Shown: one piece after another, positions 10,166 through 21,847 of the stretch
Numbering within the stretch: position 1 is the stretch's first letter
Layout: every line of letters begins with the position of its first letter
Translations under genes and position numbers: made by a program
Assembly: GCA_000697355.1 (NCBI GenBank)
Contig: JNEN01001231.1
Coordinates: 62,001-126,000, forward strand
DNA: 64,000 nucleotides
Direction of reading: 5' to 3'
Source of the DNA: Syncephalastrum monosporum B8922
Taxonomy: Eukaryota; Mucoromycota; Mucoromycetes; Mucorales; Syncephalastraceae
Notes under the pieces: generated by a model
What the model saw: the letters and a program-made list of their open reading frames with translations, nothing else
The model's database searches: none
Told to the model about the DNA's origin: nothing

Positions 10166-11808
10166 ATGAACTCAAACCAAGGACATCCAGGACTCTTGCC
10201 GAGCAAGATCACTCCCCACAGCGGGACAGTTGGTACACGCCTCCTGAAGGGACAACTTCCCAAACGGCCTGTGCGGCTGGTGGGTGTCGGTTCTGAGTGT
10301 TTGATCGATTGCCTGCGAACAAGCTGCGGCCACCTTAACGAGCAAGTCGCAGGACGCGGGCTCCCCAGGCCCTGGTGGGGAGCAGTAGACCAGGACAGAG
10401 TCCATGCGAGTCAGGATATTAAGCAGGGTGAAGTTAATACCGGCTAGGATAAAGTCACCGATGGCAGCCTCGTGGCAGATGAGTTTGGGTGGACCTTTGA
10501 AGGCGAAGTGTGGCGAAACCTGGAGCTGGGGATTCGACTCGCGACAACCCCAATGATAACAAAGAATAAATTATCATTGATATACCTTGGGATAGCTGCA
10601 TCCCTCACATACCAATTATAAAAAACAATGATGAATGGAAAGATAAAATCAAGAGATGCATACAATGGACACGATATCTCTTACATACACATAGTCCAGC
10701 ACATCATTGTTTTCTCAGAAGGAGTAAAATCATTGATCGCAGAAAATTCACAGGATCCTCAAATATCTTTTGTATTGTCCCAATATCTGTCATATGCATC
10801 ATTATACCGAGAGGCGCTTCACCCATTTTTTCGCAAACAGTACACTATATCAGCAGATTAGGAACCCTACTACTCAAAGCTCAATAGATGAAAGGCCCAA
10901 AGATGGCACGATAGTACGATATGAAGCTTTCCTCTTCTACTATTCAATAGAACACTGCCCTGGGTAAAATGTCTATTATGCTACTACAGTTCTTCTAGTC
11001 ATCTGGGTTCTCCTAGTCATCTGTATGAAACAACTATGATTTACATCTAAAAGGACCTGAATAATTCCGTAAGAGTTACGGACAATAGCCAACGTGTGCC
11101 TGTGTCTTGGTATGTACAACCTATATGATATCATCCACTGAAATGGTTTACAATACCATGTCCTTGCAAACTGCATTTATTCGACTGGAACAGTGACTAG
11201 AACATTATGGATTATTATATGAGTAGCGCAGGGAAGGCCTCCCTAAATTCCTTTGAGTAGACTTTGACACTGCCCTCACGCTTTACATGGCTGTTGATTA
11301 CACTCAATGCAACGTCGATAAGGAAGTAAATCTGGACGTCGATTCATTTTATATGCCATTATCATGCTATGTTGGCTTCCGTTGTCTTAAGTATGCGAGA
11401 ATGAGAATGGTATACTGCGCAGTGCAATCGATACCATGCAAAACATGACACGAAATTTCATTCTGTTGAACTTTGCGAACCATGTATGCATGTAGCACAA
11501 CGACAGAATACACTCCCGAACCGAATGTACCGGCAACGATATACATTGTCTGATGTTGTATCGAGAACGAGACGCAATAAGACAAGCCATTGGCGTGCGA
11601 AAACCAAGAGAAAATGCCAAATGGCAGATATCAGTTGCAGATCCTTTTAAAGCAACAAATACCCTATTGGGACGATCCAATGGCAAAGCCAAGGGATTTG
11701 CGCTTGGCGAGTCCTGGAGCGTCGCACAGGCCAAGCCAAAAGCCAAGATGGAATGGAGTTTAAAAATGCAAAACGCGGGTCTTTTTTTTTTTTTTCTCCC
11801 ATCCCATC
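10166..11808. other. AT-rich region without a recognisable gene
   Basis: About 1.6 kb with only short frames on both strands and no splice pattern or domain that I recognise. The right end should hold the promoter of the gene starting at 11809. Confidence 0.5.
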
Positions 11809-12307
11809 ATGCATCCTCAGTATTCTTCCATGTGCAGCCATCCTCAGCCTGCTACCCGCCCAGAAAAAGACCCCTTGTTGCCTACCTCCTCCGTAGCAGC
11901 TGAAGGGGAGTGTGCTTCCTGTCGCCAGCCAGGTCTTCCCTTTCGCACGCACCGTCCTCGCACCACCCATCTTGTCGCCTGTTTCATTCTTGGCGCGCTC
12001 CTTTTTGGCTTACTATTCTATCCCTGTCGGCATCACCGTTTTCATATCACGGGAGACAACGTAGAGGTATAATATCCGGTGGCTCGCTATCGTGATTTCC
12101 TTCTTCTAACAGTACACGAACACAGCAAACGGAGGTTCAAGTCATCGGGTCCTGCTACACACAGAAGCCTAGCATTCCATGGGACGGCAAGTCGACCTAT
12201 GTTCTTCCCGAAGAAATATCGGCTCTTTCCATTGAGCAACGAAGTCGTGGGCATCGACTTGTGACAGTGACGGTGAGTATAAACTTTTTTTTTTTTGTGA
12301 TGAGAAT

Positions 12308-12347
<40 letters not shown>

Positions 12348-13253
12348 AACAGAGAAGGGAGCAGATACGCTTACACAGCATTTGTTCACAGCATGGCAAA
12401 GCGCGCGTGGCTATTTCAGACAAAGTGACTGAGCCTACTGTTCGCTTTGATATCAAAGTCTCAGATGATGTATTCCAAGACTCAATCAGCATTACCGAAG
12501 AAGTGCTTGATGGCGTTTACACTCTCGAGCTCGTTGTAAGTAAAGACCTTTATTTTTTCTTGTGTTATTCTTATCTTGCAGGTCAGCTCACATCTATTTG
12601 GGAATTACAGCCCGCGGACCCAGATGAATACGAACGCATTTGTATCACACTTGATCTCTCCATTGACGTACCTGCTGGTGATGCACTTGATAGTCTCCAT
12701 ATCGCTCTTCCCAACAGCAACATCGAAGTTCTGGATGCACTGACCTTGGAAGACAAGCTCGCGCTCGCGAGCGCCAACGGCAACGTGTTGGTCCAGAATG
12801 TCACGGCAGGGACGGTGTCTGTCGCCACTGCCAATGGCAATACGGACGGCTATCTCCACAGCTTGGCAAAGGATCTGTCGGTAAGCTCGGCGAACGGCGA
12901 CAATCAGTGGACGGTGGGAACCGCCATTGGCGAAGACTCGCGTATTGCCTTGTCTTCGGCCAACGGAAAAATCTCGCTCCAACTGGTAAGGATATGCAAG
13001 TGATTAACTATGGCAGATATATGAAGGCTAAAATGTGACATTGTATATATAGCCTGAGAATGCTCCCAGTCAGTTTAAGCTCTCGAATGTGGTGGGAAGA
13101 AACATTGTGACGGCATCGGAGGGCGGCAAGCTGCACTTTACGTCGAGAAACCGTGGAGAGGTCAAAGGCTATTATGAAAAGGCAGATGCGCGCAGTTCGG
13201 TGTCGCTGTCGTCTGTAGTAGGCACAACCACGCTAGCGTATGGAAAATTGTGA
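11809..13253 (+). CDS. Single-pass membrane protein with SANG-repeat (DUF4097-like) beta domain
   Basis: Five exons join in frame (11809-12066, 12126-12272, 12392-12535, 12587-12985, 13053-13253) to give 382 residues. A Pro-rich cytosolic N-terminus with a CASC motif is followed by one hydrophobic segment (LVACFILGALLFGLLF, about residues 62-77), then an outside region. The second half repeats ASANGNVLVQNVTAG, ATANGNTDGYL, SSANGDNQWTVG and SSANGKISLQL. This Ser-Ala-Asn-Gly spacing is typical of the right-handed beta-helix in DUF4097-type adhesin-like proteins. Exon 4 uses the second of two close acceptors (12586), as only that keeps frame. Intron 2 holds T12 and A31 tracts. Role unknown; a surface or cell-wall function is inference. 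Confidence 0.75.
12285..12339 (+). repeat. T12 / A31 homopolymer pair inside an intron
   Basis: Intron 2 of the preceding gene carries 12 T at 12285-12296 and 31 A at 12309-12339, separated by 12 bases. The two tracts could pair as a hairpin in RNA. A long sense poly(A) may be slippage or the tail of a retroposed fragment. Confidence 0.7.
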
Positions 13254-13949
13254 AATAAATGTATAAGTGAAAGAGGGGTTTATCACGTGGCACGGAATAT
13301 GAAGGCCTTTCCATTGACGTATGTTGGTGTTGTGATTTGATGACAATCACTTTCATTAGTGCGCAAATTTGGACCCCACCAGGGCTGGGTGTTTTCCCCC
13401 GCTACCCCCGTCCACGGGTCTCCACAACACGGACGCATGCACGCACCCACACTATTTATCAATCAAGTAAATGATAATATTTACACACGCCCAAACCCCC
13501 CGAATGAATTCAGTTTCTTATCCCGCCTTGCACCCCTTGGCTACTGCCTCGTTTTCTTCACTTTTTTTTTCTTTTTCTTTATTCTTTGTGTCCCTTCAAT
13601 ACAAATCCGAGAGAGCGTGTTTGTCTGTGTAGGTGTGCTTCTCTTTTCGCTTTTCGTACATCTCGCATATCGCCGGAAACCCCCACCCCACCCCTTCCCT
13701 TCTTTCTTTCTTTCTTTCTTTCTCTTCTTTTCTTTATCTCTTTATTCTTTTTTGTACATCTCTTTATTTTTATCTTTCTATTCTCCCACTTCTATCTCTT
13801 CGCTATCATTACCACTCCAACCAGCGCACGGTCTACGCCAAGAACCTAGCAACAAACCCAACCTTTGATTTTTCTTTCCTTCGACATAAACTCAATCCAC
13901 CATTCCGTCTCGACAGCCATCTTTTGCCAAACTGTTCTCGTTCGAAGCC
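13254..13949 (+). promoter_or_regulatory. Long pyrimidine-rich leader and promoter of the G-alpha gene
   Basis: The region before the G-alpha ATG is strongly C/T-rich from about 13550 to 13800 and includes a TTTC tandem repeat (about 13705-13730). No TATA box is obvious. Pyrimidine-rich leaders are common upstream of highly expressed fungal genes. Open frames in it are low-complexity Phe/Leu/Ser and not credible proteins. Confidence 0.45.
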
Positions 13950-15494
13950 ATGGGCTTGTGTCTCTCAACGGAAGAGAGAGCAGAGCGGGCACAGAGTCAA
14001 CGCATTGACCGGGCCATTGAGGAGGACAGCAAGAAGCTCAAACGAGAATGCAAGCTGTTGTTGCTCGGTAAGTGGTGTGCTGCCCATGCCGCTCTTCATT
14101 GCGTGGCATGCACACGCGAAGGGTTTCCGCTCGCACACGAAGCTCCTGCAATCTTCTTTTTCGTCTTCTTATTCCGTGTGTCACTAGGAAGTGGCGAATC
14201 GGGCAAATCGACAATCGTCAAGCAGATGAAGATTATTCATCAGAGTGGGTACACGCGCGATGAACTGTACAGTTGGCGAGCGACGGTGTATCGCAACTTG
14301 ATGGAATCGGCACAGATACTGGTTCTGGCTGTTCAACGCTTCGATTATCACTACGACAACTCGGCCAACGAGGCACGTGCCCCATCGCCATTATTATTGT
14401 TGTGCAATTTTCCCACTAACATGGAATACCGTCTTCTGCCCTTCTTACTCTAGTATCATGCAAGACGCATCATTGAATATGACCTTGGCGGTCCAGACAG
14501 CGCAGAACGCATGCTCGATTCGAACATTGTCGAGGCCGTGGAGAATATATGGAAGGATGGCGTCATTCCCCGTTTACTGGACCAGGAAGCAAGCGAGTTC
14601 TATCTTATGGATTCGGCACCTTAGTAGGTTTGGTTGTCTCTTCTTCCTTACAAATTCGTCTCACTCCTCTTTTTACATATTTTATGTATATATATATATA
14701 TATCAGCTTCTTTGAAAACGTACGGCGAATAGGACGCTCGGACTATATTCCTAATGAACAAGATGTGCTCCGTGCACGATCCAAGACAACGGGTATCACC
14801 GAAACGCGCTTCAGAATGGGTCAAATGAACATTCAGTAAGTTCCTACTTCGCGATTTGTTTCTACGATGATATTTATTCCAACGTTAGCATGTTTGATGT
14901 TGGCGGACAGCGCTCTGAGAGAAAAAAGTGGATCCATTGCTTCGAAGCGGTGACATCCATCATTTTTTGCGTCGCCCTCAGCGAATACGACCAAGTCTTG
15001 CTCGAAGAATCTCGGCAGAATCGCATGATGGAGAGTCTCGTGCTGTTTGAATCCATTACCAACAGTCGATGGTTCATTCGAACGTCTATTATTCTCTTCC
15101 TCAACAAGATCGACTTGTTTCGCGCCAAATTACCCAAGGTACCACTCGAGAAGTACTTTCCGGACTATGGTGGAGGGCAGGATCCCTCGAAGGCCGCAAA
15201 GTACATCTTGTGGCGATTTACGCAAACCAACCGTGCCAAACTCAACATATACCCACAGTAAGTTATCCGATTAGGTTCAAATGTTACTTTTTATTTCTTC
15301 TTGTTCTAAACATACTTTTTTTTCCCAAATCTAGCTTGACTCAGGCAACCGACACATCGAACGTAAGTCAGAAGATAAAGACCTATTCCTGTTTTAGATT
15401 TTAACTTTGATTCGTGTTCCAGATCCGCCTGGTTTTTGCCGCCATAAAGGAAACCATCCTCCAGAATGCACTCAAAGACTCGGGCATATTATAA
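13950..15494 (+). CDS. Heterotrimeric G-protein alpha subunit
   Basis: Couples membrane receptors to cAMP or MAP-kinase signalling. Seven exons join in frame: 13950-14067, 14188-14372, 14454-14623, 14707-14835, 14889-15257, 15335-15362 and 15423-15494, giving 356 residues. Gly2 and Cys4 in MGLCLS suit myristoylation and palmitoylation. The P-loop is GSGESGKS, switch I includes [10 protein letters not shown], switch II is [17 protein letters not shown], then FLNKIDLF (NKxD) and TQATDTSN (TCAT-box equivalent). The C-terminus is DSGIL, with no Cys four from the end. Intron 2 (14373-14453) appears to use a GC donor (GAG|GCACGT), since the next GT breaks the frame. The Gpa subgroup is not assigned. 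Confidence 0.96.
14373..14453 (+). other. Putative GC-AG intron in G-alpha gene
   Basis: Donor GAG|GCACGT and acceptor CTCTAG give phase 0 and join SANE to [13 protein letters not shown]. The GT at 14377 gives phase 1 and no acceptor restores the frame. Confidence 0.6.
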
Positions 15495-15798
15495 TCCTTC
15501 TTCGTACTGATTTTCTCTCTATATTTTTTTTACCTCCTTGTACAGATGCACATATAATACTTCTACACGTACCCTCTTTAGCCCGCTAATACCTTTTCCT
15601 CAACATCAGCCCCCACACTGCCGCCCGTGGCGTAGGTGTCACCACCTGTCATCCCCAATTCACACTGCTAATAATAGTAATAAAAAGTAATGCGCTCTGG
15701 AAACGGAACATGAATACAAAGAAAAAAAAAATCGGGGGTCGGGTATGTCTATTGGATGCCGCGGTCGTTACGCATACACACATAAATTGGATAGATTA
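15495..15798. other. Convergent intergenic region G-alpha / formin
   Basis: A 304 bp gap between two convergent genes. It holds both 3' UTRs; no gene was seen. Confidence 0.6.
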
Positions 15799-18700
15799 TT
15801 ATTGTATTAATGGCTCTTCTTCCGCCAGCGAAGCGAGCCGCAGCATGCGTTCGGACGCCGCCAGCCGCCGAGAACCGCTGCGCGACCGTGTGCCTGTCCC
15901 ATCCGTTTTATTACTATTTGTACCGGATGTGGGACTCGTTGAGGGCAGGGCCGGTACCGGGTTGTTCTCCTCTTCGCTCTGGATATGTTTCAAAAGATCT
16001 TCGGCACGCATCGCCACCGACTCACTCCGCGTCCTGCGACGCTCGCGTCTTAAGGATACCCGCCTACTGTTTCCGCTGCGTCGTTTCGCGGCCGAGGTCA
16101 GCTCACCCGATCGCAATTTGAGGAGCAAGTTATCCATGATATCCTTTGCCTCTTGTGCCTCTTGTGCGCCTTCGCCGCCCATCTCGGCTGCTTCTTGGCG
16201 CGCCCGCTTGACATGCGCCTTGCGTTCTTCTTCAAATTGTCGCGCACGTTCGATTTGCTCCAGCTTTTTGCGTTGGGCCATGATATCCGCCCGAGCGCGC
16301 TAATAGATTGAAACATGAGTCTCTATAATACTCCCTCATTGAGCCAAGCCAAGGTACCTCCCAACTGGACGTGAACGTCTTGAAGATGCCAAAGAACTCG
16401 TCGGGTTTCATGTCGCGTGGATTCTCGCCAAAAAAGGTGACTACGTCCTTGTAGGCAATGTCCATCGACGTGTACCGCACTTCAAGCTGGTCAAATTTTT
16501 CGATGCTCTGATCCCTGAAGACCGACATGACTTGCACAAAGCGATCGTCTTCATGCCGCTCGCTTGGCTCGCTATAATGCCGATCAAGCTCGTGCATGAG
16601 TTTTTGCAGACCGACGCGCAGCTCGTTGTAGTCCTTGATCAGATCTTGGATCGTCACTGCACAGTATATGTCAATATATGTGCATGTGCATGTGCAGATA
16701 GCACGGGATCATCCTGTGTGTCCTACCTCGACAGGCCTCGCCGGATAATTTAAGGTCCTCGAGAATACGTTCGCTAATATCGGGGAACTTTTCTTCAATA
16801 ATGTTGATTAAAAAGTGTAACAATGTGGTATCGTTGCCGGATGACTTGGTATCGACGAGCTATTTAAAACGAGGTTGAGCAAAAAAAGCGGACTTGACCT
16901 TTTCTGATCCACTTACCTTGTTGATACTGGATATACGGATACCGAAAGCGCCACCCTGGAAGCTGGTGGCATTCAAGAAGTTACCCACCATGAGCACAAG
17001 CTAAGAAGAGACAGGTTAGTGACTCGTTTTGTGGCCAAGAAAAAAGGGTTACTTACGCTCAAAAAGTCTCTAAAAGCACGCGAGTCTTGGAGTGAGGTCG
17101 ATGCGTCCATGACATTGGCCATATTCTGTACAACGCAATTAATCCCCTGATCTGGTCCCTTTCCCATTTCAATCTGTTTACCTTCCCAAGCTGCGTGATA
17201 CGCTCCGAGAATGTCGCGCGGAATAGCATATTGTCGATACGCTCTTTGAAGCGCGGGATCTCCATAATCTAGACTCGAAAATCAATAGGCTGACCAAACA
17301 CACCGAATGAAAGAGAAATAAGGTAGCCTACCTCTGCACAGAACTGATCGGGTCGCGACAAGTTCTCCAGGTCGTCTTCGGACGCGGTCTTCAAAAACAC
17401 AGACAGCTTCCCCATTTCATCAGGCGTGGGCGCGTTCGCGTACAGATTCCGCAACAAGATCTCGGTGCAGAACCGGTCATCCATGTTCAAGATTTTCTGT
17501 TTCGCGTCCGCAAACGTCGTATGTTTGATCTTGGCAAGGATAGAAATATCTAAGCGTATCCTTTAAGTTCCTTTCGCCCATTCCAGTACATGAAAATATC
17601 TAGACTTACTGATTTTGTGGGCTTTGCGTGAATCAATGATACAAATCTCCTGCTTTCGTTCTTGGAGTGCCTTGTTCTTGCGCTCAATGACCTTCTGCGC
17701 AAACATCTCTTCCATGCGGTTAAAGATACCTTCCGCGTCCAGTCTGTTCTCCAGAGCGGCTTCCTCATCATCGGCGCTTTGGCCCCACACGGTCGCCTTG
17801 AGGCGATCCATGTTGAGCTTCTGCCACTGTAAGGCGCGTGTCTTGACAGACGGGAGGTGGTTCATGTTCTTGCGCGGCATGACGCCCAATGTGGGTGCAG
17901 GTGGCGGTGCGGGCGGTGCGGGAGGTGCGGGTGGAGCTGCACCGTCCTCTGCATTGTGTGTTTTGACGGATGTAGGTGGCGGAGGCGGCGGGGGCGGGGG
18001 TGGCGGTGGTGGAGGAGTAGTGGCCGTGGAGGAGGGCTGAGGCGGTGGTGGTGGTGGTGGCGGTGGTGGAGGCGGAGGCGGAACGTCGTCCGCTGTGCTT
18101 GTCTTAGAGTCGCCTTGCTCCGGATTTGAGACACGTCTGGACGCCAATGCTTCTGTAAGGGAAGGCGCTGGTGACTGTGTTGAGTCAAGCGAAGACGGTG
18201 GTGGTGGTGGTGGTGGTGGCGGAGGGGGAGGAGGGGCATCTGCAACCGAAATAGACGCGGGTTCGGGTGCGGGTGCTGGAGGGGATGTATTAGACGGGGT
18301 TTCAGAGGACTTCGCGGACGGTGCGTCGGGCGTCGTCAAGTCACTCGACGGGGAGAGTGTATTGAGGGACGCTGATGTGTGTGACGCACGAGGTGACACT
18401 GCTGGTGCGGGAGAGATGGGCGAAGACGGGCGTGTGGATAAGCGTCTTGCTTCCGACTTTTCCGACACTGTCAAGCTGCGCAGCGAGTTGGACCGCGTCG
18501 GAACAGCGTCGCGGTCGGAGGCAGCCGATGCGTTGGACTTTTCGCTGGCATAGGAAGGTGTTCGCTTTCCGCGTCTAAGTGAGCGCGGTCTATCCAGGTT
18601 TAGGCGATCGGGCGATGTTGCACGATCCAATACAGAGGACGCAATTGACTCGAGCGACTCGGAAAAGGACATACCCTCCTTGGATCTGTCGTTGGTGTCA

Positions 18701-21700
18701 TCAAATGGTGCAATACTGGGAAGACGAGGGGGCTCGGGCATGGCCACGCGCGTGGCGACTCGTAATGTATGGGTATCTGCTTCAAGGCTGGAGGTCGAAG
18801 ACGTCGAGGACCGAGACCGCCGCATTGAGCTAGAGCGTGCCAGCGAGCTCATGTCGGAGTCGCGACGAGCCCACACGGGTTCCTTTTGGGGCACTACACG
18901 ACTATTCTCATCGTCATCGAGAGAGTCCCTAGATGAAAAAAAAAAAGGTGAAGCTCAGTTACGGCTCTCTAACAAATATGTTGCGCTTTGTACCTCTTGG
19001 CGGAAGCAAAGCTAGCAAAGCTCGCTTTCAGTTCGTCCTGGAGACTCATGGCGGGCGAAGTCGCTTCTTCTTGGTCGTCCTCGTTCAGCGGCTCTGGACG
19101 CGATAGACCGCGATCTTTGCTTGCTTTACGAATCTGTCTCCGGCGCGCGTTCGCAAACCGTGTCGAGGAGCCCATTAAAGGCATTGCACCAGGTACCACA
19201 AAGTCGGCCAGTCCGCTACTCGATCCAAACTGCATTGCGAGCTGGTTCTTGAAATCATCGGACAGACTGGCAGCCAAGGAGCGATGTTTGTCTTCGAGCT
19301 TTGAGTTGACGCTGGCTCGCTACATACAAAAGAGTGAGACACTTCCAAAATCAAGCGGACCAGTTGCTTACCTCGGCCCTGTCGTCACCAGCCTCCTTTG
19401 ACTTGTTACCCTCTAAGCTTTCTCGTGCCTTGACCCGGCCCATGGCTTTAGCAAATGCATCTCGTGGGATGACGATATCGGCATCTTCCTCGCTGGTTTC
19501 GTCACCTTTCTCTTCAGCAACTGCTTTGTAAAAGATGTCGAGCTGGCTTTGCATACTCTCGAGATCTTTTTCATAGTTTTGCTGCAGATCCCGGAGTTTG
19601 CCCTGCAGTGTTGAGATGGTGTGTCGCGACATGCGCAGCAAATCTTCGAGTGAAGCTGTTTTTTCGCGAAGCTGGACGATCTCGGCGCCTAATAACATGG
19701 ATTTAATACATGGAGATAGATATTCAGTATGGTGTTAAAACATACCTCCGCCTTCAACTAGCTGTTGCTGGAGCTCATCGCGCTCGTGGGAGACCTCATC
19801 GTACATCTCCTGAAGATTGCGTATCTCCTCGAGCGTGGCCTGGAGCTGATCCTGGTCGGCGAATTTGTCAAGGAGGTGGCGCACCGAGGTACCATATGAT
19901 GACGAAAAGTCTTCGACGAGGCCCTTGTGGTCCAGGACCACCTGAGTGACCAGATTATCGATGACTTGAAAATAGCGTGCTTTGAGTTCGCCCTCGTCGC
20001 GGATAAGCAAAATGTGCTGGAGACAGCTAAGGAAAAAGTCGTAACCGCGCGTTCCTTCAACACTGGCGAGAACACACTCAAAAACGTCGCGCGGATCGTT
20101 CAGGTCGCGCAATACCCGGTCGTGGTATATTTCCATAACGTCGTCTTGGTCGTTTTCGGCGAGGAGTCGAAAGTCTTGGACTTGTCGATCGATCTGCTCG
20201 CTATTGAACTCGAGCATGATATCCATTAAACGCTCTAATCCAGATGCGTTCATTTGGTTTCGAAGGTGGATACGCATTTCTGCATCCTCGACGACGTTGA
20301 TGATGGCGTTTACCAACAGCAGATTGTAAAGCTAAGTCGCCGTTTAGAGAAGCCATATCTTTGCCCAGATCCGTTGCGACCTACCGCATATTCACTCATT
20401 TGACTCTCGGCTGTACCACCGCCGTGCGAGATCATTCTTTTGTAATCTTCACTTGCGCCCACCATACTCCCCATGCGACCGCGTCCGTTCAGTGTGTAGC
20501 GTAGTTCCCGAAGCCATGCATCGAAACGACCGTAGCCTTTCCGCACGTCGCGCAATTGGTCCATCGCCTTGAGAACCATTTCCTGACCGACGGGCACCTT
20601 GTAATAGCACAAAAAGACGAGTACTTCACAGACGAGGCGGCGGTTCAGCATAGAAGGAGACACGATACAGTACACGATTTCTTGGACGCATTGAGGGCTC
20701 TTGAGCGCTTCTCGAACGCCGACCTGTTAGACCGCGTCAGTCTCAAGGTTATGGTCTGCCAAAACCCCGTCCTACCGTATTGTTTAACAGGGCTTTGAAG
20801 CACTTAAGGATTTCGCCTTCGGTTGTCAACTCGGGCTCGCGCCTATGCCAATGATCAATATATACATGCGCCACCCGACTAAACGTGGGCTTACTTCTGC
20901 TTCTTATTGAGGACGCCTAGAGCAGCTGTGATGATCTGCATTCCCCGCATTTCGATGAACTGGCGCACCCAACTAGACGGTGTGCACAAGAGTTAGTCGT
21001 GGTCCGTCAGAGAAGTAGGTTTCTTACCCCAGGGGCATGGTGCGGAGGCTGACACTGAGATGGGCGAGGGTCTTGGCGTGTATGCCTTTCATATCCGGCT
21101 CCGAAAGCTTTTTGACATAAAATTCAGGGCCACTCCTGTCATCCTTGTCGACCGAACTCCCTTTTCTGGAAGCGGCGGCGGCGGCTGTAGCCTTGGCGCT
21201 TGCCTCGGCTTGAATGTCCTGAGCCACCATAAGTCGCTTCTTCTCAACGGGAAACCCGAGCATCACGCTGCGTGCGTTGGGGTCATGGATGCCACGTCGC
21301 GACTTGATGATATCATGTGAGCCAATCAATACTATGCAGGTGGATTCATTCATATATAGACTCACGAGCATCTTTTCGAATCGTGCGTCGATCTCGGCCT
21401 CGCTTAGGGAGTCGGGATTGAGAATCAGCAGCTCATTCGCGGTTTCGTTTGTGCTGAGGAAGGAGAAAGTGTTGGAGGTTTGTGAGCTACGAAACGACGC
21501 CTCGCCGCCATGACCTTGAAATAGAAAGAAAAGGGGAGGGGAAGGCAGAGATAGAGATTGTCAGCTAGACGCACACGCGTATGTGTGTATGAGCGACACA
21601 CACCTGAAAACAAGTCATCGACGGATGCGTTGGAAGCCGTGGAGCTATATGTGCTGGCAGGGTGATGATGGGATGGCGATGGGGGCGATGAATTGTGTTG

Positions 21701-21847
21701 GTGATGTTGTCGACCGCTGTTACTGCTTAAGCTGCTGGTACTCGTGCTCGTGGTAGGCACGAGCCGCGGCGAAGCGTTGATCGGTTCAGGGCGACGCTTC
21801 CCTTTGGCTTTGCTTCGACCAAACAGGTCCATCAAGACAACATCCAA
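15799..21847 (-). CDS. Formin (Bni1/SepA type, GBD-FH3, FH1, FH2, DAD)
   Basis: Nucleates and elongates actin cables at sites of polar growth and septation. Read from 21847 downward: a Ser/His-rich N-terminus (MDLFGRSKAKGKRRPEP); the Rho-GTPase-binding/FH3 armadillo region (about 21400-19750), with a block ending LAHLSVSLRTMPLGWVRQFI; a coiled coil (about 19830-19400); a long Ser-rich linker; FH1 with at least three poly-proline runs (about 18240-17900); FH2 from LPSVKTRALQWQKLNMDRLK on, with LVLMVGNFLNATSFQGGAFG near 17000-16930; and a DAD, IMDNLLLKLRSG, followed by the basic tail RRVSLRRERRRTRS. About a dozen short introns. A second ATG five codons in (21832) is an equally good start. The usual autoinhibition pair (GBD/FH3 with DAD) is present. 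Confidence 0.95.
17900..18240 (-). repeat. Poly-proline FH1 coding repeats
   Basis: Three long proline runs of about 9-14 residues are coded by near-pure GGN/GGC-type repeats on the plus strand. They form the profilin-binding FH1 domain and are likely length-variable. Confidence 0.85.

Noticed and set aside
13359..13868. 169-codon plus-strand frame before the G-alpha gene
   Set aside because: Low-complexity Phe/Ser/Leu from the pyrimidine-rich leader; no motif, and it overlaps the likely 5' UTR.
17857..18129. Long open frames on the plus strand opposite the formin, rich in Gly, Trp and Arg
   Set aside because: They are the reverse complement of the poly-proline FH1 coding repeats, not genes.
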